Shown here: in pieces, positions 27,242-37,027 of the stretch | Position numbering within the stretch: position 1 is the first letter of the stretch | Layout of the letters: each line of letters starts with the position of its first letter | NCBI GenBank assembly: GCA_963818925.1 | Contig: CAWFTN010000001.1 | Location: forward strand, 2,790,001-2,854,000 | DNA length: 64,000 nucleotides | Origin: JAMXLG01 sp963818925 | GTDB lineage: Bacteria; Vulcanimicrobiota; Vulcanimicrobiia; Vulcanimicrobiales; Vulcanimicrobiaceae | Direction of reading: 5' to 3' | Position numbers and translations under genes: made by a program | The notes under the pieces: generated by a model | The model's input: the letters and a program-made list of their open reading frames with translations, nothing else | What the model was told of the DNA's origin: nothing | The model's database searches: none

Positions 27242-27602
27242 CGTCGCGCTCAAACTCTGCGGCTTAGCGGCCCTCGGATTGCTGGCGGTCGGCGCGCTCG
27301 CGCTGATCTCTCCGGTGCGTCTGGCGCGCAGCTACGGCGTCGAGGTACGCGACCGCGCGGCGCTCGTGTGGGTACGAGCAACGGGTGCTCGTGATGCGGC
27401 ACTCGGCCTCATCCTTGCGTTTTTCGCATTCCGGCAGGACGTGACCGAGATTCTCTTCCTCTGCGTCATCGGATTGGCGCTTTCGATCGTGGACTTTTTT
27501 CTGGCGGTTACCTTCGCGCGGCGGTTACGCAGCGAACATGGCGCGCACCTCGGTGGCGCGATCGCGTTCCTGGTCATCATCGTTCTGTTGCTGCGACCTT
27601 AA
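27234..27602 (+). CDS. DUF4267-like small membrane protein
   Basis: 122 residues from TTG 27234, overlapping the end of the FAH gene by 8 bases. It has four predicted transmembrane segments (LAALGLLAVGALALI, LGLILAFFAF, ILFLCVIGLALSIVDFFLAV, GGAIAFLVIIVLLL). The loop VRLARSYGVEVRDRAALVWVRATGARDAALG is characteristic of DUF4267-type proteins. Function unknown. Confidence 0.7.
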   Translation: MFDVALKLCGLAALGLLAVGALALISPVRLARSYGVEVRDRAALVWVRATGARDAALGLILAFFAFRQDVTEILFLCVIGLALSIVDFFLAVTFARRLRSEHGAHLGGAIAFLVIIVLLLRP

Positions 27603-27641
27603 TCGCAGGATGGGATAGTCGCGCGCGGGAACGCACGCGAC

Positions 27642-28763
27642 ATGATCGTCGCCGTTCCGCGAGAGACTGCTCTGAGCGAACGCCGGGTGGCGCTCGTCCC
27701 GGAGACCGTCCAACGACTTGTGAAATCCGGTGCGGAGGTCCGCATTGCGCGCGGTGCCGGAGTTTCCGCTGCCTTCCCCGATGACGACTATGTGAAGGCC
27801 GGAGCATCGATCGTCGATGACCCGGCCGCTCTTCTTTCATCGGCTGATGTCGTCGTCACCGTCGGCAAAGAACCACCCGAATTCTTCGCGCAACTGCGGC
27901 GCGGCTCAACGCTCGTCGGGTTCTTGAACCCGCTCGGCGATCCGGGAATCGTTCAAACGCTCTCGTCCGCAGGCGTCACCGCGCTTGCGATGGAGATGAT
28001 TCCACGCATCACGCGCGCGCAATCGATGGATGCGCTCTCCTCGCAAAGCAATATTGCGGGATATAAAGCGGTCTTGCTCGCCGCGGCGGCGTTGCCGAAG
28101 TTCTTTCCGATGCTCACCACCGCCGCCGGCACAATTCCGCCGGCGCGCGCGCTGATTTTGGGCGCCGGTGTCGCCGGATTGCAAGCAATCGCGACAGCGC
28201 GGCGCCTCGGTGCAGTTGTCAGCGGCTACGACGTGCGCGCGGTGGTCAAAGAACAAGTGCAATCGCTGGGAGCAACGTTTCTCGAATTCGATCTCGGCGA
28301 GAGCGCCGAAGGCACCGGCGGATACGCCAAAGAGTTGACGCCGGAGCAGCAAGACCGCCAGCGCGCGTGGATGGTCGAGCAGATCGGCAAGAACGACGTC
28401 GTCATTACGACCGCGCTCGTTCCCGGACGCCGCGCGCCGATTCTTATCAGCGAAGCGGCGATCGCCGCGATGAAACCGGGCTCCGTGATCGTCGATCTTG
28501 CAGCCGAAGCCGGCGGCAACGCGGCGCTCACGCAACCGAATGAAACGATCGTCACCGGCAACGGCGTGACGATCATCGGCACGACGAACCTCGCCGCGAC
28601 GATGCCGTATAACGCAAGCCAGCTCTACTCGCGCAACGTTCATGCGTTGCTCTCGCCGTTCATCAAGGACGGCACATTTGCCCTGGATTTCGACGACGAC
28701 GTCATCAAAGGCGCGTGCATCACCCGCGACGGACAAGCACTGGTTGGAGGTTCGGCATCGTGA
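27642..28763 (+). CDS. pntAA: NAD(P) transhydrogenase subunit alpha, part 1 (NAD-binding)
   Basis: 373 residues, closely resembling alanine-dehydrogenase-like PntA domains. It starts MIVAVPRETALSERRVALVPE and contains the Rossmann motif LGAGVAGLQAIATARRLGA, the RQDQQ-type region (GYAKELTPEQQDRQRAWM) and GSVIVDLAAEAGGN. It binds NAD(H) and passes hydride to the NADP-binding PntB while protons move across the membrane, supplying NADPH. The stop overlaps the next gene as GTGA. Together with the two following genes it forms the split-subunit enzyme typical of many bacteria. Confidence 0.95.
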   Translation: MIVAVPRETALSERRVALVPETVQRLVKSGAEVRIARGAGVSAAFPDDDYVKAGASIVDDPAALLSSADVVVTVGKEPPEFFAQLRRGSTLVGFLNPLGDPGIVQTLSSAGVTALAMEMIPRITRAQSMDALSSQSNIAGYKAVLLAAAALPKFFPMLTTAAGTIPPARALILGAGVAGLQAIATARRLGAVVSGYDVRAVVKEQVQSLGATFLEFDLGESAEGTGGYAKELTPEQQDRQRAWMVEQIGKNDVVITTALVPGRRAPILISEAAIAAMKPGSVIVDLAAEAGGNAALTQPNETIVTGNGVTIIGTTNLAATMPYNASQLYSRNVHALLSPFIKDGTFALDFDDDVIKGACITRDGQALVGGSAS

Positions 28764-29071
28764 CCGACGTGAGTCATTTCATTGGTCTTCTCACCGTATT
28801 CATGCTTGCGGTCTTCGTGGGCTTCGAAGTGATTTCGAAGGTCCCGACGACGCTGCACACGCCGCTGATGTCGGCAACGAATGCGATTCACGGAATCGTT
28901 ATCGTCGGCGCAATTGTCGTAACAGCCACGCTGTTCAATGCCGCAGGCAATCACGTTGCTGCGACAGTTCTTGCCATTCTCGCGGTAACGCTAGGAGCGA
29001 TCAATGTGTTCGGCGGCTTCGCCGTCACCGAGCGAATGCTGCAGATGTTCCGCCGCAAGGAGAGCAAGTAA
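28760..29071 (+). CDS. pntAB: NAD(P) transhydrogenase subunit alpha, part 2 (membrane)
   Basis: 103 residues from GTG 28760, which overlaps the pntAA stop by 4 bases. It has three hydrophobic helices (LLTVFMLAVFVGFEVI, NAIHGIVIVGAIVVTATL, VLAILAVTLGAINVFGG) and the conserved TPLMSATNAI loop, the standard small membrane part of split transhydrogenases. It forms the proton channel with PntB. The next gene begins with GTG immediately after its TAA. Confidence 0.93.
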   Translation: MTDVSHFIGLLTVFMLAVFVGFEVISKVPTTLHTPLMSATNAIHGIVIVGAIVVTATLFNAAGNHVAATVLAILAVTLGAINVFGGFAVTERMLQMFRRKESK

Positions 29072-30478
29072 GTGACGGCGTTGGGGATTGGCGAATCGCT
29101 GCTGGACTTGGTCGCGATCGCGTTCTTCATCCTTGGATTGCACTTTCTCAACGCGCCGCCCACCGCGCGATTCGGTAACCGCCTTGCCGCGATCGGCATG
29201 TTGATCGCGATCGTCATGGCGCTGGTTCAGACGATGGGCCTCGGCTGGTGGGCAATCGCCATCGGCATCATCTTAGGCGCAGCGATCGGCGTCATCGCCG
29301 CCGTGCGCGTGAAGATGACCGCGATGCCGCAAATGGTCGCGCTCTACAACGGCGCGGGCGGCGGCGCTGCGGCAACGATCGGCGTCGTCGAATACTACGT
29401 CGCCTTGCAGAACGGCACCACGCTCGATCCGATCGTTTCCGTATCGCTCGTGCTCTCGATGATCATCGGTTCGATCAGCCTCGCCGGCTCGGTTATCGCC
29501 TTTCTCAAACTTCAAGAGGTGATGACCGGTCGTCCTATCACGTATCCCGGGCAACAAGTCGTCAATGCCTTGATCTTGCTCGCGATTGTCGTGCTCGGCG
29601 TGTGGTTCGTTTCCACCGCCGGAACGTTGCCGACCGGAGCGTTTTTCGGCCTGCTCGCCGCTGCGCTCGTGCTCGGCGTGCTGTTCGTTCTGCCGATCGG
29701 CGGCGCCGATATGCCCGTCGTCATCTCGCTGTTGAACTCGTTCACGGGTCTCGCCGTCGCAATCACCGGTTTCGAACTCGGCAACGTGCTGCTGATTATC
29801 TGCGGCGCACTCGTCGGTGCGAGCGGTACGATTCTCACCGTCGACATGAGCAAAGCGATGAATCGTTCGCTGACCAACGTGCTCTTCGGCGCATTCGGTT
29901 CGGGAGGCGGAAAAGAATCGGCCGCGGCCGGCAGCGGCGGACCGCAAAATGTGCGCAGCATCAACGCCGACGACGTCGCGATCATGCTCGCCTATGCGAA
30001 CAAGGTGATGTTCGTCCCCGGCTACGGTATGGCGGTCGCGCAGGCGCAGCACAGTGTGAAAACGCTCGCGGATCAACTCGAGAAGCGTGGCGTGCACGTC
30101 TTCTATTCGATCCATCCGGTCGCGGGCCGCATGCCCGGACACATGAATGTCTTGCTCGCCGAAGCAAACGTGCCGTACGAGGAACTGCTCGATCTCGATG
30201 CGGCGAACGCTGAATTTCCGACGACCGACGTCGCCCTCGTGATCGGTGCAAACGACGTAACGAATCCCGCCGCGCGCAACGTTCAGAGTTCGCCGATCTA
30301 CGGCATGCCGATTCTCGACGTCGACCGAGCGGGCAACGTCATCGTTCTCAAACGTTCGATGCGTTCTGGTTTTGCCGGCATCGATAATCCGCTCTACGAA
30401 ATGCCGAACACCGCGATGCTCTTCGGCGACGCAAAAGCTTCAGTCGACTCGCTGACGGCGGCGGTGAAAGCGTTGTAG
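29072..30478 (+). CDS. pntB: NAD(P) transhydrogenase subunit beta
   Basis: 468 residues from GTG 29072, directly after the pntAB stop. The N-terminal half has eight or nine membrane helices with the conserved MVALYNGAGGGAAATIG. The C-terminal NADP(H)-binding domain, from about residue 310, has VMFVPGYGMAVAQAQHSV, YSIHPVAGRMPGHMNVLLAEA and IGANDVTNPAARN. It completes the proton-translocating transhydrogenase. Confidence 0.95.
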   Translation: MTALGIGESLLDLVAIAFFILGLHFLNAPPTARFGNRLAAIGMLIAIVMALVQTMGLGWWAIAIGIILGAAIGVIAAVRVKMTAMPQMVALYNGAGGGAAATIGVVEYYVALQNGTTLDPIVSVSLVLSMIIGSISLAGSVIAFLKLQEVMTGRPITYPGQQVVNALILLAIVVLGVWFVSTAGTLPTGAFFGLLAAALVLGVLFVLPIGGADMPVVISLLNSFTGLAVAITGFELGNVLLIICGALVGASGTILTVDMSKAMNRSLTNVLFGAFGSGGGKESAAAGSGGPQNVRSINADDVAIMLAYANKVMFVPGYGMAVAQAQHSVKTLADQLEKRGVHVFYSIHPVAGRMPGHMNVLLAEANVPYEELLDLDAANAEFPTTDVALVIGANDVTNPAARNVQSSPIYGMPILDVDRAGNVIVLKRSMRSGFAGIDNPLYEMPNTAMLFGDAKASVDSLTAAVKAL

Positions 30479-30487
30479 ACTTATCGA

Positions 30488-31303
30488 GTGACCCGGCTCC
30501 ATCGGTATCTGCGCCGTATCTCTTACGGCGGTCCGCTCTCACCCTCGCGGCAAACGCTACGAAATCTCCATCGCGCGCACGTGCTCGCGCTGCCGTTTGA
30601 GAATCTCGACGTGCAACTGGGCATTCGCCGCTCCTTCGATCTCGATACGGTCTTCGAAAAGATCGTCGACGAACATCGCGGCGGATGGTGTTACGAGATG
30701 AACGGGCTCTTCGGCTGGGCGTTACGCGAACTCGAGTTCAACGTCGATTTTGTGGCCGGTGCCGTCAACCGCGCAAAAAGCGGAGATGCGGCGGTGATGA
30801 ACCATCTCGTGCTCATCGTGCATCTCGACCAGCCGTTTCTCGCCGACGTCGGATTTGGAAACGGGATGTTGACGCCGACGGTCCTGCAAGAGGGCTTCTT
30901 CTCGGACGGGCGGTTCGAGTTTCGGTTGACACGCGAAGGCGAATGGTGGCGGTTTCACAATCATCGGCAGAACGGTTCGACGTACGATTTCACGGAGACG
31001 CCCCGCGCGTACGAAGAATTTGAGCCGAAGGCGCGATTACTTGCGACGACCGCGGAATCTCCGTTCGTGCAAAACCTCATTGCCGCGAAGTTAACCGACC
31101 ATGGGATGATTACGCTCACAAATGCGGTGCTTCAGATTCAAAGCGACACCGGCATGAGCGAAGAAAGCGCGCCCAGCGCCGAGGCGCTCGCAAAAATTCT
31201 CAAAGAGCACTTCGGTCTCGAAACGGATCGCATGGACGCGCTCTGGCCGCGCGTCGCATCGCAACATAAGACCTGGCTACGCAAACGAATCCGCGGATTT
31301 TGA
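30488..31303 (+). CDS. nat: Arylamine N-acetyltransferase
   Basis: 271 residues with the NAT catalytic triad visible: Cys68 in HRGGWCYEMNG, His106 in MNHLVLIV and Asp120 in FLADVGFGNG. These enzymes move an acetyl or acyl group from CoA to arylamines or hydrazines; in bacteria they may serve amide synthase or detoxification roles. It starts 9 bases after the pntB stop and may be co-transcribed with the transhydrogenase genes. Its 3' end overlaps the convergent hpnG by 27 bases. Confidence 0.92.
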   Translation: MTRLHRYLRRISYGGPLSPSRQTLRNLHRAHVLALPFENLDVQLGIRRSFDLDTVFEKIVDEHRGGWCYEMNGLFGWALRELEFNVDFVAGAVNRAKSGDAAVMNHLVLIVHLDQPFLADVGFGNGMLTPTVLQEGFFSDGRFEFRLTREGEWWRFHNHRQNGSTYDFTETPRAYEEFEPKARLLATTAESPFVQNLIAAKLTDHGMITLTNAVLQIQSDTGMSEESAPSAEALAKILKEHFGLETDRMDALWPRVASQHKTWLRKRIRGF

Positions 31304-31894
31304 CCATGTGGTGGCTGTAATTCGGGCCGCGATACGCGCGCAGCGCGGCGCATTTCTTGCAAGCCAGGCGGCTTGGGGCCAGAGAAGCGGGTTCATTAGT
31401 GCGAGCGCGGGTCTGACCCACGCACTTGAAAGCTCGTTCAACGGCGTATCGAGAATCACACGAACGACGGCTACGCGCGGCGCGGTGAGCCGGCCGCTTT
31501 CCATATCGACGCCGGTGTAGCCGCGTTTCGCCAAACGCTCGCGATCCACGCCGCGAACGATGATCGCGCTTGTGATCATTGCGTCCTCGAGCGGTTCAAA
31601 ACCGAGGTGTCGCGCCGACTGAACTAGCGCGCGTTGCAACGGCTCGTCGCAAACCAGACGTTTGCCCTCCGGCCGCGCCACCTCACGCGGAATAAGAACC
31701 GTTCCCGTCGGGAATGCGCGCGATAACCCACCGGCAAGACCGCAACTGATGACCGCACTACTCAAACACGTACGATCGAGCTTCACGAGTGCGATTCCGG
31801 ATTCAACGACGTTGAGTTGCGGATCCTCGCGTCGCACTGCGCGCGCTTCGAGTCCCGTCGCCGCGATGATGGTCACATCGCGGGGATCGATCAC
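31277..31894 (-). CDS. hpnG: Hopanoid-associated phosphorylase HpnG
   Basis: 205 residues from GTG 31894, which overlaps the hpnA stop as GTGA. It is nucleoside-phosphorylase-like: VTIIAATGLEARAV at the N-terminus, VISCGLAGGLSRAFPTGTVLIP, and the nucleoside-binding GYTGVDMESGRL. HpnG removes adenine from adenosylhopane (made by HpnH), leading to ribosylhopane and so to bacteriohopanetetrol. Last gene of the minus-strand hopanoid operon. Confidence 0.88.
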   Translation of the reverse strand: MIDPRDVTIIAATGLEARAVRREDPQLNVVESGIALVKLDRTCLSSAVISCGLAGGLSRAFPTGTVLIPREVARPEGKRLVCDEPLQRALVQSARHLGFEPLEDAMITSAIIVRGVDRERLAKRGYTGVDMESGRLTAPRVAVVRVILDTPLNELSSAWVRPALALMNPLLWPQAAWLARNAPRCARIAARITATTWSKSADSFA

Positions 31895-32835
31895 GAGCAA
31901 TAACCGTGGGCGCGATACCACTCGAGCGCGCGTTTGAGCGCGGCGCGCACCGAACGCGGCTTATAATCGAGTTCGCGAATCGCTTTCGATGAGTCGGCGA
32001 ACATGCGGCGCTTGGCCATATGCACGCCTTCGAGCGGCGCGAAGGGGCGCGCGCCGGGCAGAACGCGGCAACGCGCTTCATCGGCGTATGCAACCGCAAG
32101 CGCGAGCGCGTACGGCGCGCGAAACGACGGCGCGGTTCGTCCCGTGAGTTCCGCGAGCAACTCCCACAATTGATCGAAGCTGAAGTTTTCGCCGCCCGCG
32201 ATATATCGCTCGCCCGCGCGTCCGCGCTCGAGCGCCGACACGTGCGCATCAGCCACGTCCTCAACTGCGACGAGATTCATGCCGCCGTCGCCCGGCGGCC
32301 TCGCGAACATCGCCCCGCGCGCAAAATCGAGGATCATCTTTCCGGTCGGCGTCGGCTTCCAATCGCCCGGGCCGATGGGAGCCGTTGGCAGCACTGCGAC
32401 GACAGGAACGCGCGCGCAAAACGCTTCGTGCTCTTGCAACACTTTCGACGAGTGGTATTCGTCGCGGCGGGTCACCGTCGCAACACCCAGCGTCGCTGAA
32501 CTCGACGTCACGACGGCGCGTTCAACGCCCGCATGGTACGCGGCGGCCAACAGACCCGCCGTCCCCTTCACGTTGACGTCGTGCAGCGACGCGCGATCGC
32601 GCGGTGTGAACGAATAGAGCGCGGCGCAGTGCACCACGTAGCGGCAGTCGCGCAATGCGCGCACGAGTTCACCCGGTCGCACGAGATCGCCGGCGACCGT
32701 TTCGCATTGGCCGAGGATCACCGACGGGTCGCGCACCAGCGCGCGAACGGCGTAGCCGCGCTCTAGGAGTGCGCGAAGAACGTGCGCGCCGACGAACCCG
32801 GTCGCGCCCGTGAGAAAAACGCGATCAGCGGCCAA
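31891..32835 (-). CDS. hpnA: Hopanoid-associated NAD-dependent sugar epimerase/dehydratase HpnA
   Basis: 314 residues from TTG 32835, overlapping the hpnH end by 11 bases. It is an extended short-chain dehydrogenase: RVFLTGATGFVGAHVLRALL (NAD-binding glycine motif), YVVHCAALYSF, the Tyr-Lys region (YHSSKVLQE), AVLPTAPIGPGDWKPTPTGK and GERYIAGGENFS, all typical of HpnA. The family is found in hopanoid loci; its exact substrate is not settled. Confidence 0.88.
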   Translation of the reverse strand: MAADRVFLTGATGFVGAHVLRALLERGYAVRALVRDPSVILGQCETVAGDLVRPGELVRALRDCRYVVHCAALYSFTPRDRASLHDVNVKGTAGLLAAAYHAGVERAVVTSSSATLGVATVTRRDEYHSSKVLQEHEAFCARVPVVAVLPTAPIGPGDWKPTPTGKMILDFARGAMFARPPGDGGMNLVAVEDVADAHVSALERGRAGERYIAGGENFSFDQLWELLAELTGRTAPSFRAPYALALAVAYADEARCRVLPGARPFAPLEGVHMAKRRMFADSSKAIRELDYKPRSVRAALKRALEWYRAHGYCS

Positions 32836-33832
32836 GGGCGGCGCGTATCGACTCTTTTACCGAACCCGTCGTGCGCAGCACCGCGGTCGGTTCGTATCCG
32901 CAGTGTGCCATGCAATTCGCGCAGCTCGGGTGCTTTCCGCGACCGTACTTCTCCCAGTCCGTCTCCTCGATCAGTTCCTTGTACGTCTTCGCATACGGGG
33001 CGTCGGACATCAGATAGCACGGACGCTGCCAACCGAAAACGGTGTAACACGGAATGCCCCACGGCGTGCATTCGAAGTCGACTTTGCCTTCGAGAAAATC
33101 GAGATAGACCGGGCTGTGATTGAGCCGCCACCGGCTGCGCGCGCCGTCGGCAAACGCTTCGCGGAAGACTTTGCGCGTTTCGTCGACGCCTAGGAAATGC
33201 TCTTGATCGGGCGCCTTTTCATACGCGTACGCCGGCGAGATCTGCATCGAGTCGACTTTGAGCTCGTCGTTGAGATAGTTCAGCACGCCGCGAATCGACG
33301 ACGCATCATCTTTGTTGAAGAACGTCGTGTTCGTGAAGACGCGAAAGCCGCGTTCCTTCGCGACCTTGATTGCCGCCACGGCCTTGTCGAAGACGCCTTC
33401 GCGACAGACCGACTCGTCGTGGCGTTCCTTCAAGCCGTCCATGTGGATCATCCACGCGAAGTACGGCGAGGGCGTGTATTGGTGAATCTTCTTCTCGAGC
33501 AGCAGCGCGTTCGTGCAGAGAAACACGAACTTCTTGCGATCGACGAGCGCCTGCACGATCTGCGGCATCTGCTCGTGCACGAGCGGCTCGCCGCCGGCGA
33601 CCGAGACGATCGGCGCGCCGCACTCTTCCACCGCGGCGATGCATTCTTCGACGCTCAAGCGTTTGCGCAGAATCTCGTTCGGATGCGCGATCTTTCCGCA
33701 GCCCGCACACGCGAGATTGCATTGTAAGAGCGGTTCGAGCTCGAGAACGAGCGGATATTTCTTCTCGCCCTTGAGCTTCTTGCGCATAATGTACGATCCG
33801 ACGGCCAGTTGTTGCCGCAGCGGCATGCTCAT
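32825..33832 (-). CDS. hpnH: Adenosyl-hopene transferase HpnH (radical SAM)
   Basis: 335 residues. The radical SAM cluster motif CNLACAGC places Cys at residues 38, 42 and 45. The SAM-binding VAGGEPLV follows, and the C-terminal SPASM-like region has CTPWGIPCYTVFGWQRPCY and CANCMAHCGYEPTAV. HpnH adds a 5'-deoxyadenosyl group to diploptene, the first step of side-chain building. The start overlaps the shc stop as ATGA. Confidence 0.95.
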   Translation of the reverse strand: MSMPLRQQLAVGSYIMRKKLKGEKKYPLVLELEPLLQCNLACAGCGKIAHPNEILRKRLSVEECIAAVEECGAPIVSVAGGEPLVHEQMPQIVQALVDRKKFVFLCTNALLLEKKIHQYTPSPYFAWMIHMDGLKERHDESVCREGVFDKAVAAIKVAKERGFRVFTNTTFFNKDDASSIRGVLNYLNDELKVDSMQISPAYAYEKAPDQEHFLGVDETRKVFREAFADGARSRWRLNHSPVYLDFLEGKVDFECTPWGIPCYTVFGWQRPCYLMSDAPYAKTYKELIEETDWEKYGRGKHPSCANCMAHCGYEPTAVLRTTGSVKESIRAALGR

Positions 33833-35718
33833 GACGGTGTCAGGTACTCCTGTTGCTCGGTAGGTACGGCGAATGCAAGCGCTCCCGGCGCGCCGTCCAT
33901 GGCCAAAGCCATGAGCGGAAAAAGATGCCGGTACAGATGGTAGTTGATATAAAAGTAACCCGGAAACCCCGTTCCCGTAAAATGCGGCTCATCCCAGGTG
34001 CCGTCCGCTCGCTGGGTCGCGCTCAGGTATCCGATCCCGCGCTGTGCAGCGTCAGCTTTGCCACGGCCGGCGAGTTGCAGTGCAATGACCGCCCACGCCG
34101 TCTGGGATGCCGTGCTCGGGCCGACTCCGGCGAACGATTCGTCGATGTAGGAATGGCACGTCTCACCCCAGCCGCCATCGTCGTTCTGGACGCACTCCAG
34201 CCAATCGGCGCCTCGGGCGATCATATCCTCGCCCGTATGCAGCGCGTGTAGTGCCGAGACGACGCACCAGGTCCCGTAGACGTAGTTGACGCCCCAGCGG
34301 CCAAACCACGATCCGTTCGGACGCTGTGTTGTGCGCAGATACTTTAAGCCTGACGCAACGTACTCATTCGTCTCGTCGTAACCGAGCGCACCCATCATTT
34401 CGAGCACGTGCGCGGTCACGTCTTCGCTCGGCGGATCGGTCAGCGCACCGAAATCGGCGAACGGGATCTTATAGACGAGTTCGCTCGTGTTGTTGCGATC
34501 GAACGCGCCCCACGCGCCGTTGCTCGAACGCATTGCAAGCGTCCATCGCGCGCCGCGATCGACCGCGGATGCAACGACGTCGCGATCGCCGCCTTCGAGC
34601 AGCGAGAGCACGACGACGGCCGTGTCGTCAATATCGGGATAGATGTCGTTGTCGAACTCGAACGCCCACCCGCCGTTCGGAACGTTCGCGCACTTCATTT
34701 GCCAGTCGCCGATTTGATCCGCGGCGATTTGCTCGCGTAAGAGCCAGGCGATCGCGCGCTGCATCACCGGATGATCGCGCCGGAAGCCGGCGGCGGCGAG
34801 CGCGCGAAGCGCCCACGCGGTGTCCCATACGGGCGACATGCACGCTTGAAAGCGCCAGCCGCGTTCGTCGTCGATCTTGAAGACTTCCACGCCGGCGAGG
34901 CCTTTGCGCATCACCGGATCGTCGAGCGCAAACCCTTCGTTGTGCAGCGCCATCAGCGAATAAACCCAAGGCGGCTGAATACCGCCCCAACTTCCGTCGG
35001 CTTCTTGACGGGCGACGATCCACTTCACCGTCTGTTGCATCGCGCGTGCGCGAAACGGCGGCGACGGCAAACGATCGTACCATTTCAGCGCGCGATCGAG
35101 CCAGCCGAAGAAGCCGTGCCCGGCAACGCGATGCATCGCTGCTTGCGTGCCTTCAGCGATTAATTCATCGATCTCGACGCCGAGTTCGCGGACCGGCCGG
35201 CGCGTGACCACGAGCGTCAGCGGCGCGATCGTTCCACGCGCCCAGCACGAAAAATCGTAGAGATTGAACGGCATCCACGACGGAAAGAAAATGATCTCCG
35301 GCGGAAGCGATGGGACGCCGTCCCACGGATATTTGCCGAAGAGCGCGAGCCAAATTTTTGTGAAGACGCGTGCGTTGACGAGGCCGCCGAGCCGCAGAAT
35401 CAGCCGGCGGGCGTTCGTCATCGCATCGCTTTCGGGATCGACGCCGAGCACTTTGAGCGCCACGTAGGTTTCGATCGTCGTGCTCAAATCGGCAGCGCCG
35501 TCGAAATACTGCGCCCACGATCCGTCGCTGCGCTGTTCGGCCAGCATGTGTTTGATCGCACCGTCGCGGATCGGCGCGAGATCGACGCCCAAAAAGCGAA
35601 GCATCAAAACATGCTCGGCCGTCATTGTGACGTTCGACTCGAGTTCGCCGCTCCACCAACCGTTCGGCGCCTGCCGGTCGATCAGCCAGTTTATCGCGCC
35701 TGTTAAAGCATCAACCAA
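33829..35718 (-). CDS. shc: Squalene-hopene cyclase
   Basis: 629 residues, normal length. The catalytic DxDD motif is in YPDIDDTAVVV (about residue 359). Several QW repeats are visible (RQAPNGWWSGEL, EQRSDGSWAQYF, RQEADGSWGGIQPPW, QNDDGGWGETC, QRADGTWDEP), and the C-terminal FTGTGFPGYFYINYHLYRH motif is typical. It cyclises squalene to hopene and hopanol on the membrane surface. TTG start, overlapping the hpnE end by 8 bases. Confidence 0.97.
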   Translation of the reverse strand: MVDALTGAINWLIDRQAPNGWWSGELESNVTMTAEHVLMLRFLGVDLAPIRDGAIKHMLAEQRSDGSWAQYFDGAADLSTTIETYVALKVLGVDPESDAMTNARRLILRLGGLVNARVFTKIWLALFGKYPWDGVPSLPPEIIFFPSWMPFNLYDFSCWARGTIAPLTLVVTRRPVRELGVEIDELIAEGTQAAMHRVAGHGFFGWLDRALKWYDRLPSPPFRARAMQQTVKWIVARQEADGSWGGIQPPWVYSLMALHNEGFALDDPVMRKGLAGVEVFKIDDERGWRFQACMSPVWDTAWALRALAAAGFRRDHPVMQRAIAWLLREQIAADQIGDWQMKCANVPNGGWAFEFDNDIYPDIDDTAVVVLSLLEGGDRDVVASAVDRGARWTLAMRSSNGAWGAFDRNNTSELVYKIPFADFGALTDPPSEDVTAHVLEMMGALGYDETNEYVASGLKYLRTTQRPNGSWFGRWGVNYVYGTWCVVSALHALHTGEDMIARGADWLECVQNDDGGWGETCHSYIDESFAGVGPSTASQTAWAVIALQLAGRGKADAAQRGIGYLSATQRADGTWDEPHFTGTGFPGYFYINYHLYRHLFPLMALAMDGAPGALAFAVPTEQQEYLTPS

Positions 35719-37027
35719 AAGCCGGAACCTCAGATGGTTTTCCGCTCAACGCGGAAACCTTCGCGTGCTTGTCGTCGAGTGTGCGCGCAGCGTCGCGTCC
35801 GCTGCGCACGGCAGACTCCATGGTATCGGGCCAGCCCGTTGCCGTCCATGAACCCGCAAGAACGACGTTGGTTTGCAGCGTTCCCACTCCGGGGCGCGCC
35901 GTACCCGTTCGCGCGAGATACGTCGCATTCGGATTTCTCGTCACCGCGCTTCCGATCAGCGTCGCTCGCGAAAGTTCGGGAACCGCTTCGCGCACTTCGC
36001 CCCAGGCGAGCGCCGTCAATGCCGCCGTGTCCATGGTCATGTAGCGATCGGCCGCGCTCACGCTGCAGCAGAGATAGCCGTCCCCCTTTTGAAATATCCA
36101 CTGCACCGGCGAATCGATCAGCGCAGCGAAATCAAACGGCAGTGTTGCGCCGTCGTGCCAGAGATGGATATCGACGATCGGCTTCGCTTCGAATCGTTCC
36201 AGATCGCGAACGCCGAAACGGCGCGCATCACCGAGAAGACGCGCTAGTTGCGGCGGTGCAACGGCGAGGACGACGGCATCGCATTGATGCGTCTTATTTG
36301 CGGTTTGTAACGTCACCGGGCCATCGGGCGGCGCGTCCATACTGAAGACCGTGGTGGAAAGATGCACGCCGTCGGCGCGTTCGGCTGCGCCCTGCATAAT
36401 GTGTTCGAGCGGAATCATCGACCAGCCGAACCGCGCTGCGCCGGCGTCACTCAAAAACGCGTTGACGATGACGAATGCCGCATCGGCAGCGCTCACACGT
36501 TCGAGCGACGCGTTGAGCGCAGGCACGACGAACGGCTCCCAAAACACTGCAATCGCTTCGGCGCTCTGCCGATGGCGTGTCAGCCACGCAAGAAAACTCT
36601 CCTGCGACTGCAGCGCGCCGCGAATCTTCGTCAATGCGTATGCAACTTGCAAGCGCGCCGGCCACCGCATGTGACGATAGCTCATGAAGGATGCAAGCAG
36701 ATGCAATGGGGCGGGAAGCGACGCCGAGCGCAACCGGCTGCGTACGCCGGCTTTCGAGAGCGCCACGACGTCGAACCGTTCTTGAAGATGCAAATGATGC
36801 GCCATACCGGCGCGCTCCACGAAGTCAATGAATTGCGTACAACACGCTAAGAACACGTGTTGACCGTTATCGACTTCATGGCCGTCGATTTCGAACGACG
36901 TCGCGCGACCGCCCAATAACCGGCTGCGCTCGAAGATCTCGACGTTCCATCCGCGGTCTTTCAAATCAACGGCGGCCGCGAGCCCTGCAAGACCGCCGCC
37001 GACGATTGCTACCCGACGCGCAGCCAC
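35711..37027 (-). CDS. hpnE: Squalene-associated FAD-dependent desaturase HpnE
   Basis: 438 residues from GTG 37027, chosen because it puts the FAD-binding motif at the very N-terminus (RVAIVGGGLAGLAAAVDL); the longer upstream frame lies in hpnD. It also has LLGGRATSF, VDNGQHVFLACC and a C-terminal FAD motif (VVLAGSWTATGWPDTMESAVRSG). HpnE reduces hydroxysqualene, completing the HpnCDE route from farnesyl diphosphate to squalene. It overlaps hpnD by 19 bases. Confidence 0.93.
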   Translation of the reverse strand: MAARRVAIVGGGLAGLAAAVDLKDRGWNVEIFERSRLLGGRATSFEIDGHEVDNGQHVFLACCTQFIDFVERAGMAHHLHLQERFDVVALSKAGVRSRLRSASLPAPLHLLASFMSYRHMRWPARLQVAYALTKIRGALQSQESFLAWLTRHRQSAEAIAVFWEPFVVPALNASLERVSAADAAFVIVNAFLSDAGAARFGWSMIPLEHIMQGAAERADGVHLSTTVFSMDAPPDGPVTLQTANKTHQCDAVVLAVAPPQLARLLGDARRFGVRDLERFEAKPIVDIHLWHDGATLPFDFAALIDSPVQWIFQKGDGYLCCSVSAADRYMTMDTAALTALAWGEVREAVPELSRATLIGSAVTRNPNATYLARTGTARPGVGTLQTNVVLAGSWTATGWPDTMESAVRSGRDAARTLDDKHAKVSALSGKPSEVPAFG